From Candidatus Omnitrophota bacterium (lineage in GTDB: Bacteria; Omnitrophota; Gorgyraeia; Duberdicusellales; 4484-171): a DNA stretch of 15,206 bases. Below the pieces are notes generated by a model. The model worked only from the letters and a program-made list of their open reading frames with translations. It was not told where the DNA came from and did no database searches. Position 1 is the first letter of the stretch, and each line of letters opens with the position of its first letter. Below are positions 1 through 12,100 of the stretch, piece after piece. The translations under genes were made by a program, and so were the position numbers. The stretch is taken from assembly GCA_014728785.1 (NCBI GenBank), contig WJKZ01000092.1:1-15206 (forward strand), in the 5' to 3' direction.

Positions 1-120
1 AAGAAACTCCTTTGACGCTGCCTTAAAACTATCTTTGGCGACTTTAATGACCAATCTTCCCTCAAGGTAAAATACCCAGAAAGAACTGCCTATGGCATGA
101 GCTGTTATTCCCCCGGTTTT
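1..120 (-). other. Possible start of a protein-kinase-like N-lobe (residues about 5029-5068)
   Basis: The last residues visible read AHAIGSSFWVFYLEG followed by RLVIKVAKDSF. This has the spacing of a kinase Gly-rich loop (here G-S-S-F-W-V) leading to the beta-3 strand with its ATP-anchoring lysine (VIK, K5054 at 43-45), and a following helix (KAASKEFL). The domain continues beyond the window, so the catalytic loop cannot be seen. It could equally be another kinase-like-fold phosphotransferase or chance similarity. Confidence 0.35.
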
Positions 121-3100
121 TATTCTTCTTCTTATCTCTCTAAGAGAAACTCTTCTCAGTTCCTCGGCCAGCTCAAAGGGTTTAATCCTTAATTCATCAA
201 ATACCTTCCTTTCATCTGTAGATAACAAATCCGGGTTATCAAGTTTTCCTTCGATAAACCAGACAAGTATCGACTCAGAGCGTGTCTGGGTCGAAGCTTT
301 ATGCCGGGAAAGTTCACGGGTAGGCATAATGTAAGGCATTTCTTCTGTCTGCCTTAATGTGAGTCTTTTTTCTACGAACTGCTCTTTGTTTTCACCCCTG
401 CCTGTTTCTCCTTTAAATCTTACCAGCATCCTTAACAAACGGGCCCAGAAATCCGCATCTATAAAGACAGAATCCGCCTTCTGGTTTAATGCTTTACTTG
501 CCAGCGAGAGTATGCCTTCGACTATAAAAATTCTTCCTTCGGGGTCTACTCTCTCAACTACTTCTATCAACCCTGTTTCTGTCTCATCGAAACGGGTCAC
601 CGCCCCCTCTATTTCCACCGCCTGAGGGGTACTTTTCCCGTAAAATCTTATGATGTGTTCCGTACCTTCTATGAAAACAGATATATCTTCTCCTTTTTTC
701 TCTAAACTAATGTTTATGCCGTTTAGTGTCAGAACTTTCCCTCTGCTCTCCCCGTCTGACAAGTAAACCTCTCCGGCTTCTTCAACAATTGTGATTATTC
801 TGCTATTATCTACAATTACAGGAGTTGCCTCCTCTCTGCCTATTTTGAGACGCCCTCTTTCCTTAAAATCAAATACGGGTACATAAATTACCTCTCCCGA
901 CAAAAGCCGCTTCATATCATTAATAAATCTTTCTACCTGAAATTTCTTGAAAGGATTTTCAGTTTTCTTACCGGTAAGACTATCAACAGGTCTGTCTGAT
1001 TTCTGCAATATGTATCTATCAAAAGACAACAGATAAAAAATATCTTCGGGCAGAACACCGACTTCGCTTGATAGTTTTGAGGAGTCCATTGCGGCTATTT
1101 CTCTAAACCAGTTTATAACAGCACCCTCCAGAGATAAACCCCGCCTGCCGGATAATCGTTCTTCTAATTCTGCTCTTTTTTCTTTTTGCAAAGAATATGC
1201 CACACTCAATTCCGTACGGCTTCCTCCGCCGGAGACTACCTTTAGAAACCATCTAGAAACACTGGTTTTAGCACTACCGCCGCCACCTGCTACAAGCAAT
1301 AATCCTACGGGAACTCCGCTAATTTCTCCCTTTAAATACGCTCTATACCTTTCTTTTAAATCGGGCAGAATCTCTCCTAAAAATATTTCTTCGTAAGTTT
1401 GAGCATCGGCAAGGATTCCTCTCTGCCTTATGGAAATATATTGATAGGCTGCAGCTAAAGGCGCTGTGGTTTTTTCTAATCTATGCCTTAAATCATGTCC
1501 GCCGGATTTGGAGATAATACGGCCTTTCTCTTTTTCTTCTACTAATCGAACCATACCGTCCAAATAATCCAGTTGCTCCTGAAAAAATAAAGACATTTGC
1601 CGAAAAGCAATAGCTGCGGCAGGGTCGAAATAAATAGAATCATCCGGATTGAAATGCCCGCTTATCCAGCGGTTTTCAAGCAGAAGAGAAGAATGAGCAA
1701 ATTCGGCTCTTTTAATTCTTTCTTCCAGACGAGGCATAAGATTCCGTTGCCAGAAAGGGTCAACATAAAGAAATGTTTTCCCAGCACTTAAGGCAAAAAT
1801 AAGCGAGTTGGTACGTCCAACCAGTACAGGCAAATCAGAAAATGCAATTAATTGGGCAAAACAATTAATATTCTGCCAGCCGAGATTCACCAGAAATATC
1901 TGACTTGCTTCTTTTCTATTGATAACTGTCTCTGCTGAAGAATCTATAAGATTTATACCTTCGAGTTTCCTTTTAAAACGCAGACATAAAGAGCTGAATT
2001 CCTCTGAATCAAGAAATGTAAATATAACTTTCTTCTTCCCGAAACCTATATTTTTAGAATAATCCCTTATTTTTCCGGTATGAGTAACTAAATCCGCCTG
2101 AGAGTCAGGAACATAACAGGCTGACCAGAAGGCATCTGAGAAATCCAAACCTAATCTATCCAAAATAAACGGAGAATAACCTTTCGCTTTATCTAAGATA
2201 GTATTTTTTCTTGCCCGCATCAGACCGTTATCGCCCCGTTTCGCCCAGTATTCTTCACCTAAATTGCGGGCACGCTCATCGAATATAATCCCGGAACTTT
2301 CCTGCGAGAAGCCAAAACGCAGAGATGAAACGCTGCGAGGCAAAATAAACTGGTCAAAACCACGTTCGAGGTAAAAAATTTCTCCCTGAAGATCAGCCAC
2401 TTCTACTTCGTGGAAATCCGGATTGGGACAATAATAAAAAGTTATCGAAGAATGAGGCCATTGTTTTAGGTCACCTTCTTCCAAAATGGAAATATTTGCC
2501 TCAAGAAGATAAAAATCTTTTATCTGTTGAACCCGCTGCATGGAATCTGAATCCCGCAGAATCAGATAAATCTTTCTACCCGGAAATCTCTGAGAAATTT
2601 GGTGCGCAACCCTTAATACAAATAATTCCGGCATCCCCACTTCATCTTCTTCTTTCTTTAAAACTATACTGACTGATCTTTTCTCTCCATGTCCGCCGGA
2701 TTTGGAGGTAAGTATACTTCTGCGTTGAAGCCTTAATCCCTCCCATTCACTTTTACCTTGTTCATGGATAATAATCTGGCTGATAAGAAAATGTGAATCC
2801 TCCCCGGGAAGTATATTAGTGATTGTCTCCTGCGGAACTTTCCAGACTATCCTGCCTCCGGGACTTCTTTCAGCCGGAGCAAAGAAAAGCGCCTTAATCA
2901 AAAGAGTAACCCGGTAAGAAAAAAGAAGCCTTATAAATGAAATTTCTCCGGCACCCTGTTTATCTAACAAAACTTTTAAAGCAAGAGTATAGGTAAGGTA
3001 TAAACTGCGCAGGAAAACTTTTGCGGCTTTAAACTGCATGCATAAGTAACAGAAAATCATCGCCATCATCTGTCCGGCAGCAGAAAAGGGGTGTGCCCCG

Positions 3101-6100
3101 AACCGCTCCGGCATCTCCTCCTGCAAAAAGTCGGTGTTGCTGGATTCAGAATTAACCCAGCTGCTGAACTCCTCTTCAGGCAAAGTATACAAATATCTCA
3201 AAATATCTTCGCTAAAACCGTTATCGGCAAAAGACGGAGCACCGCTTGCCTCCAGGCCGGAATCAAAGAGCAGGGAAAGATTTAATACCGGCACATCGAT
3301 ATCTTCAAAAGAATTTCCGTTCTCCAGATACTCTCTGTATGTATTCTCTATTTCAAAGAAATCGTACAGCAATTTACGGTCTTCCCGGAAAGGGTCGGAA
3401 TCACGGTAATTGTAGTCGCTTGATAAAATATGCCGGAACCGGCTGTATAAAATATCCCAGTTTCCTGTAGGCACGAGCCACGGCCCCAGATCTTCTACGG
3501 AAAGATTGCGCAGTAAGATTGCAGTTGCCTGTAAAGAAAAATTGGTTGGCAATAAGGCAAACGAGGGCGGGCTCTCCCCGTATCCGGAAATAAATACCGC
3601 ATCTATTTCTCTGCCGTTTTCTACCGCATCAATGATTCCGTTAAAAAAGTTTATAGTAGAATATGCTTCTCTCACCATCTGCCCGGAAAGCTCAGAAGCA
3701 GGCCTTGCCGACCACATATTGTCAGCCGAATCATCAGTAAGCGTCTCGAGCCGCCATTTCCAGAAAATGAGAGGGAGATGTACATCTCCATCTGTAGAAG
3801 GCGGTGCAGAGCGGGCCAAGGTTGCGGCCAGGTCAAGGAAATCTTCCCTGTTTAAATTTGCAAACTCTTCCCCTAAATCCATATCATAAGACGAGCCGGA
3901 GTCTCTGCTGCTCTGGGCAAAAATTGTTTCAACCAACAGCAATGCAACATCTGCTTCGCTTAAATCAGAGATATCACTTACTTCTCCTATATACCTCTGA
4001 ATATCATCGGCAATGAGAAGTTCATTGAGTTCTCCGGAAATTACCTGAGGTGTATAAGACTCCAAATCATTAATCAACCAGGCAAGTGCGTAATGTTTAC
4101 CGATTTCTTCATCAGGAAATAATTCTTGCATTTGTGCTGAGAAAGGCATTCCAAAAAAAGTATTGTTACCTCCTTCCTCACTAAGGATAATCAAACCATG
4201 ATTGCGCCGGCGAAAATGAATTGCAGCAAGCCTTAAAAACATCGATGCCGGTTCAGTCGGGTCAGCCATAAGGGTCAGAGATTCCTGAGGAAAGGTAAGC
4301 AGTGCGTTTAAATTGGCATAGAATTCACGTGAACCGTGAGCATCTGCTGCAATAAGATTCCGCTCTATTGCTCCCAGGCTTCCCAGGCTCTGTTCCGGAT
4401 GGTTGGAAAGATAATTACTGAAATCTCCGTAGCCGTGCCCCCAACGTTCCATAACCGCACGGACATTCTCATCCTTTTGCAGTAGCCAATTAAATAGTTC
4501 AATATCCATAAGATCATACATATGTCCGGATTCGTCGGTAATATATATTTCTCCGCCGAATATACCGTCATTTCCGTCAAGAATATGGCCGTGCTCGTGT
4601 GAATGAGCAGCTACCCGGTCGGGATTAAAGCGGATAACCGACACAAGAGGCCAGGCATCGGCAGCAGCACTCCGAAAACGGTCAAAAAGATAAAAAATCA
4701 TAGGAGGTTCCTCACCGTTTAATTCATATAAACTACGCCTGACCATCTCATAACTGGCAAATTGGGCCCATCGGGCGCCGTTAAGCGCTCCGCTATGTAC
4801 AGACGAAGAAAAAACAATGGGAACCTGATTCTCTAATAGATAATAAATATAAGGTCTGTGATGCATTTGAAAACGCGGGCCGCCGGAGCCGCGAAGATAC
4901 ATATCTGATTCGGTCAGGGAGAAACCGCGGGCAAAATCATACTGAACAGGGTCATGTAAGTCGGCAAGAAACCATTTACCATTGGGAAATTGTGTTATCA
5001 TCCACCGGGGCTGGCCGGTATAAGATAAATCTTCTTCATCAATACAAGACTGAAAATCAAAACCCTCTATGTCGGGGAACTGTCCTATATCGCCGGTGGG
5101 TAACTCTACTATATCGGGAGAGCCGATTGCCCGTAAAATCCGGGCAGCTCTTACTTTGTCCGTATAAAGAAGACGTCCTGAACCAATAAGTCCCCGATAG
5201 GGATTCTGGGCTTCGGGGCCAAGGGTGAGAATATTCTCCAATGCTTCTTCAATGTTTTGCGGAGAAAGCCAGGCTCCTTGAGAATATACATACTGAAGCA
5301 ATTGAGTCTCTGCATCCATATACGTACCTTCTTCGATGTTCAGCGTCTGCTGTATTAGACCGGAGCTCCGGTTTGATTCAAAAGTGGTCAGGGCAGTATA
5401 CAGGTCACCATACATATTAATACGCCAAAGCGGGACATCGCGCAGAGCACATCTTTGCATAGTAGTAGCAAGCACCGTTTGCGGATTACCATCGCCTCCC
5501 AGAATCCGAAAAATCCCTCTTCCAAGATTGAGACCTGAACGGTAATCGAACCACCCGAAAAAGGCGGCAGTTGCATCCCCGGGTGCCTCAATTGCCCAGC
5601 CCACATTTTCAAATAAATTAACTTCTACTCTCCCCTCACCGGTTCCCGAAACCAGGTTTTCAATTCCTCTGTCCAGAGACCAGGGTATAGCAGAATAGAA
5701 AAGTCTGCCCAATATAGAAATGCTCCATATCATAAATGTGGATTTTACGCTTATCCAGAAAAACCGCCAGCTACTCAGTGTCTGCAGAACCCCCTTTACC
5801 ATACCCAGAAAGACTGTCACCATAATTTCTCTGTAACGACTGTCCGGAGAGTATTGCGCAGCTGATTCGCAATAAGTGCGTAAATTAGAACTACCGGCAG
5901 AAGATGAAAAATATTCTTCCAAAGAACAGTTTAATTGCCAGAGACGGTACTCGCGTTCACTGCAAAGAAAAGGTATCTCTCCCATTTGAACAACCGCCTG
6001 TATTTCTCTCATCTGGTCTAAAATCTGCCTATCGGAAACACCTACCATAATGTTATATAAAAGGTAATCATTCGCACTACTTATCTCAACATCGGTTAAA

Positions 6101-9100
6101 TGCCGGTAATTCAGGCGCCTGCCCGAAGACTCTGCAAGAATAACCTGTTTATACTGTTCCACAAATGTATCTAAAGTAGATAAAAATACAACAAATGCGG
6201 TAACAAAAAGAGCAACCCCTACCGCATCTACGCTGGTAGAAGTAATCGCGGCGTTTAGATATTCTCCTATAAAAGGCAACAGGGAAACAAAAGGAATAGA
6301 GGGCAGCATAAAAACTTTTCCTATCTCCAGGACCGGATACTCAGCTGCTATTAAAAATGAAACAATTGCCCATCCTGATAAAGGCAGTATTTTAAAGAGG
6401 CAATAGCGGCCGAAATCATATAAAGTACTTTTTTCCTTTAGGCGGCGGTAAATCAATATACCGCGGATAAGATTATAAAGAATCAGGGCTGCGGTTATTA
6501 TTAAAATCATTTTCGCCAATCCTGTAATAACAGGGCTTCCGATAGCAATCCCTGCTGCAGTTGCAACACCAACGATGCCGTATAAAAATAACTTGCCGCG
6601 CCTCTTCAACTGGTCCCAGGCGCCGCCTAATATTGCAGAAAAAGGCGAAAGCAGGCGCATAACAACCCCCCTCCATCCCTGATGCAACATAACCTTCCCC
6701 TTGTATGCGGTACCGCGATTTGATTGTTGTAAGTACTCTGCCCGCCGAACAAGACTTTTTAGCTGAAAGCCGGCTTGCGGATAGCGCAGGGATAATTCTT
6801 CTATCATGGTGTAAAATCTACGGCGCGCCTGGGGAAAGGTTAGCTTTTCGCGTATATACCGATAAAGAGCTTCGGGAATCCGTAAAAGAATGAAAGCAAA
6901 AATTCCTCCGGTCAATTCATCACTGCGATGATTCACTGGTTCCCATACGGGTTTGGGGTAAGAATTAATAAAATCAGAAGTTGCACCGTTAAGTTTCTCT
7001 TTTTCCCCCGCATCCAGAGGCAACTCCTCGATTATCTTTCCGGTTAAAGAGGAATACTCTGAGCCGGAAGTTTTTAAGGTTTTTGACAATTCAATCCTTT
7101 CTTCTTGCGCACGGTAAGCCCTTAAAGCCCCAATAAATATGGAAGAAAAGTCCTTTTTCAGAATATTGCGCTTGCGGTAAACCGCCAAATATGCGAAACG
7201 CGCAATCCAGGGACCGAAGGCGATATTAAGCGACCAGGACAATACCAGCACAATAAGCCGCCGGGCAAGAGAAACAAGGTCGAAAAAGCCTGTGATGCGT
7301 TCTCTTAAAGATACATCGGGTACAACTTTTGCACTCCAAAGAGTCAGGGTGCGCTTAATACTTGCTTCTTCCAGTGCCAGTTTAACCGCCTCTAATTCTT
7401 CACGGGACATTTCCTGGCTTTCGATGTATTCAGACAAAGCGACAGCTTCTCCGTTTACCACAATAAAAGGATAAAGCGAGCTCAGATGATTTATCCACTC
7501 ATCCCTGCTGGGCTGGTGTAAACGAGGCAGACCCCTGTAGGCTGGATTGGGAGGAATCCTGCTCCAGAGATATTCCAGTCCCAAAATACGCAATATAAAC
7601 CGTTTCAGGGAAATTCTGTCAGCAGCGCTATGGGGAATACGCTCGAGATTATTCTCTAACCACCCGGAAGACGAAGCCGGTAAATCTACATTCAGACAAG
7701 CCTCTCTTAAATCATCTTCTAAATCAAAGACTTCATCTTCGCGTAAAACCAGGTATTCTAAAGCAGCTTGCTCGGCATTATGAGCTGCCGAAGATGTTAA
7801 ATCCTCACCCACAATTTCTCTTACTAAACCATATGTCCGCTGATAGGTTTTCCTTTCCGGTTTTTGAGCAAACTCGCTGACAGACCGATGAGCCGTATGT
7901 AAATTTACCAGTAACGATTCCTGTTTGAGACGCACAGGCAGATCTCCTGTATCGGCAAAAAACCCCACGCGGAGACGGCGATATCCCAGAATACCCAGAA
8001 GACCTGCGTACCATTGCCCGTATGTACAATAAGGGTCTGAATCAATACTATCCCGGGAAAGCACTTCATCAACCCAGACTATCCCCTCCGGATACCGCCG
8101 TTTAAAAACAGCCCGGATACGGCGGATAAGAGTAAATAAACAAACAACTATGATAAAGGCAGGAAAAACATATGATTGTATCGCTAAGCTCAGCATCCTT
8201 GTTACCATCAAAGACATATCACCGTTACTCTTGGGTTTCTCGGAAAGATCCAGGATACCTGACCATATATCCTTCAGAAGGCCTACTCCGCGGTCATAGA
8301 TTAGGAAAAGCAAAGGATAAACCTTTTCCCAGAGATTAATTAACATATCGTCTATAATGATGCGATCCCATGGTAAATCATAATTAGAGACACAACTACT
8401 TAGCTTAAATACCATAGCTCCCCAGACAAGCACAAGGACTCCCGTCAGGAGTAACCACTTATGTCTGTATAATAACAGATTCTTGGGAGATCTGGCCGAA
8501 ATTTTATTTACCAGGCGTGAAGAGATTATGGCGGCGGAAACAAGTACGGCCAGGGTTACCGCAACAATCCCCACACTTATATAAAACACCTCTCCTAATA
8601 CAGCAACTTTTATTGTTCCCATACCCCAAATGGTGAAATTAAATACCGAATTCACAAAGACGGGAAGATGCGAACTGAAAGATGTAATAAAAATAATCAT
8701 CTCATCGAGGAATGTACCGAAAAGGAAAAACATTAAGAGAATTAACTCCCGTTGGCTCCAAATTAATCCGGTTAAAGCTTTTCTTAACTCTTTAAAATTG
8801 TTACCTTTTATATAAGGGCTAAGCTGTTTCCGGTGTCTGAATAAACCCGCTAAAATAACAGGATTTTTCACCGCAACTGCTGCCGAGACAAGAGAAATCC
8901 GGCCTTCTTCTCTATTGAATATTTCATAAAGTGAACGGCCGTTAAAAAAGGGCAGCATACACAAAAACATCGCAGAACCCTCGGGGCTATTATAGAAATC
9001 AAGGCGCTCTGATAATTCAGATTGAGAACCAGAAGCCCGGTTAAAATCAACCTCACCGCTGGCTGAATCATAGAAACAGGCGACATCAGAAATAATTTTC

Positions 9101-12100
9101 CGGGTGATTTCTGAATCGGGATTTTCCAGAAGCGTTGCCAATCCTTCTATAACCCGGCTTACTCCTCCGGGGAACATTCTCAGTGATACTTCCCGGCGGG
9201 CAAAATAATTTAAGAAGACATTTATACTCAGAAGTACAGCGGCGTGGTTAAGGGTATTGACGATTTCCGGTTCATCCTGCCGGGCAAGCTCTGTGCGGTC
9301 GGCGGTCAACTTCAAAGCAGGTCCTATATCAAGGCTGAAGCCGCGCTCCCAGAGAAAATCCCAAAACTCCGGATGGAGACCCCTAAAGAACTCCCGGCCG
9401 TCGTCTTCTAAACCCTGGTCAGAGAGAGTTTTGAATTTCAAAGAAGCACTGGTAATTTCACGAATCTTATTCCCCAGAAGAATACCTCGTCTTCGGCCGA
9501 CAAGAAGGCGTATATCTTCTTCTATGGTCCGGGCATGATTATCGAGTTGGCTGTCTGCATCAACAGTAATCTTTGTAAGGCTTGAGACATCATATTTCTG
9601 AAAGCGGTTGACAGGCTGCCAAAAAGATATCCGCCCCAGCCATCCTTTTAAGGGCATCCGGCTTAATCTTATTTTCATTTCTTCCCAGAGAATTGTATGA
9701 CCGTAACGGTAAACGGCATTGCGCAAATCAGATTGGGTTATGGGGCGCTGAGAATGCAGATTTTCCGCGGGAATCCAGTGTATCATATGTCCGGAAAATC
9801 CCGGCTCATAACATACCGTATAGGATATAAAAGTCTTCTCCCAGTCAATACGGCGGGAATTCCTCACAAATTTTATCCTCACATATAAAACATCTCCGTC
9901 TGCGCCGGGTATAGAGGTCTTAATATAAATATATCCGGCACTGCGAAAAGACATAAATACTCCGTGCCCTTTATCGCCGCGGTATCCTTCACTTTTTCCC
10001 CGGCTGACCAGCGGTACCAGCCAGGCATTAAAAAGAACATTGGGAGGGATGGGTAAAGATGAGTTAAACACAGCACCTTTGCCTTCCCTGGGGACACGGA
10101 TGCGATATTCACTGGCTGCTTTCCCGACAACTCCCTCTTTTTCTGTCGCCGCCAATATTGCGTCAAGCTGGTTTTGGAAATATTCCCGCATCCAGAGAAG
10201 TAAATCGGTAATATTCTGTGCGTAAGTAGAAACATTAAGAGTTTGACGGCAATCCCGCGGCCGCATGTGCCTGAAGAGACGGCACTGACGCCAGAGTACA
10301 ATGTGCAGGGCTCTGCCTTGCGGCACTCTCCGGGTGTGCTTGAATAATTCTTTAATTTTATGCTGGAAAGAAAGAGTATCTCCAAAATCCAGGAAATAAG
10401 ATATGAAATCCTTTACCTCATTAACGGTAATTAAACCGTCTTCAAAAGCAGCAAGAGCATCTTCTATAATCTCTTTCTGGAACTGGCACCAGCGTCTAAG
10501 AACATATTCACTGGTCTCATCATCTGTCCCGTAAAGCGTAATCAGATTTTGAGGCAAAGAAAAATAATCGGATAGTTCTTCCAACTGGACGCTTACCGGT
10601 TCTTCTAAAGATAAGGTAATCTGTTGATAAAATTCTCTTAACGGGTCTCTGGTAACCAGCCCCTCCCGTAACTGACCGGCGGTAAACTTAAGTTGCTCCT
10701 GATTGTTGCCGTGAAAACGTAAAATTAATTCAGGGAATGTAGTCTTGTGTTCGTATTTATCTCTGGCTAACGGGCTTAAATATCCTGTTTCTGTATTGTC
10801 ACCTCCGGATTTTTTATGTTCTTTTTTTGTTTTAATTCCGGGCAATTCTAAGGAGGGTAATTTAAGAGAAGATATGAAATCCTCGACTCTGCCAAAGCAC
10901 CTGCCCAACAGGGAAGAAAAACGTTCAGGGATAAATATTCCCCTGGCGTTATGCAACTTAAATAACAAACGTATTATGGCTTCACGGTGCCCGGAGGATG
11001 ATTCAATGAACTGGTTTGAAACAAATATTATATTACTGAAGCGGGTAACAAACCTTGTGTGCTCGTGTGCACGGTACTCTCTGTAAGAATACTCTTGGTC
11101 TAAATCCTGAGTGGGTATAACCAAGGCATGAGTGCCTCCAAAGGGAGAAGGCAGCCAGAAGCTGTAATTATCAAAGGGAAGATTCCGGTAGGAAAGAGGC
11201 ATTTTTTTCCATACCTGAGGATGAACAAACTGAACTTCAGACGGGCTTTGTATATCTTTTAGAAAGAAAGAGCCGGCATCATCTCCGGGGGTAACCGATA
11301 ATTGAGCAAGAGCCAGAGTATTCGGTAACAAAACAGCGGTATCTTTCAAAGATGAGCTTAAGGCAAAAATAATTTCATCGGTTAAGGTATTTTCCCCATG
11401 GGTACGTAAAGGAGATAAAAGCTCATCGATATATTTTGCTACCGGGAAAAGTTCCCCTATCCAGAATTCTCCATGAGTTTTAGCTTCTAATTCCGCTATC
11501 AGACTCTTTAAGTACCCGCTGACTCTTTCGTCAATAGTAGATAACTGCTGACGGGCTAAGTTTACTTCAGTGTTTGAAGGTAAAGTAAGTACAATTTCTT
11601 TGGGGCCGTACCGGCCGGGAAGGTTAAAAGAAAGGATGCTCAAACCGTCTATTGTAACGGTAATCTGTCTTTGTTCTATTTCGGCGGATGGCTGAGGTGG
11701 TGACCTTAAATAAAGCATAGAGACTTCGCGTTGATCCCTGCACACAGCCACAGTCTCCATCAATCCTTCTGACATGCGGGAATTTAACACCTCCCCGTTT
11801 AATACAATCTCTCCCTGCGGATGATACCGGAATTTAACCTTCATTAATTTTTCAATTTCATTACCGTCGACCTCGCTAAAAACTTCTATGCGTGTACCCC
11901 TACAACCTTTGGCGGGAATACGGGCAAGTGTAATCATATCTCTGCAGTCGGGCTTCTCGGCAGTGCCGAAATTAACACGTTCAACCACAAAGCGCCAGCC
12001 TTTACGGCCGGGATGCACAAAACTTTGTGCCACTACCCGGTCGCCTTCGGCTAACAGCTGGCTGAATGTAGAGAAAAAGCCCAATCCGAAATTCTCAGCA

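Noticed and set aside
3506..3889. A 127-codon plus-strand open frame, and other plus-strand frames such as 11888-12253 and 10745-11086
   Set aside because: All are antisense to continuous coding sequence, lack ribosome binding sites and known motifs, and are the lengths expected by chance opposite a long gene.
4519..4530. A 12-base sequence CATATGTCCGGA repeated at 9784-9795, both encoding SGHM
   Set aside because: Too short, with two copies in 15 kb and different flanks; partly overlaps the ATGTCCG core of the KSGGH copies but does not encode the same motif, so chance is adequate.
9879..10385. A 168-codon minus-strand open frame
   Set aside because: It lies in a different frame of the same strand as the giant gene and its composition is Ser/Arg/Cys-rich without motifs; a shadow of the real frame.
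11059..11067. A second HEH sequence (in RAHEHTRF), sharing 11 bases with the HExxH site
   Set aside because: The two residues after it are Thr and Arg, so it does not form HExxH; the shared bases follow from the same three codons.
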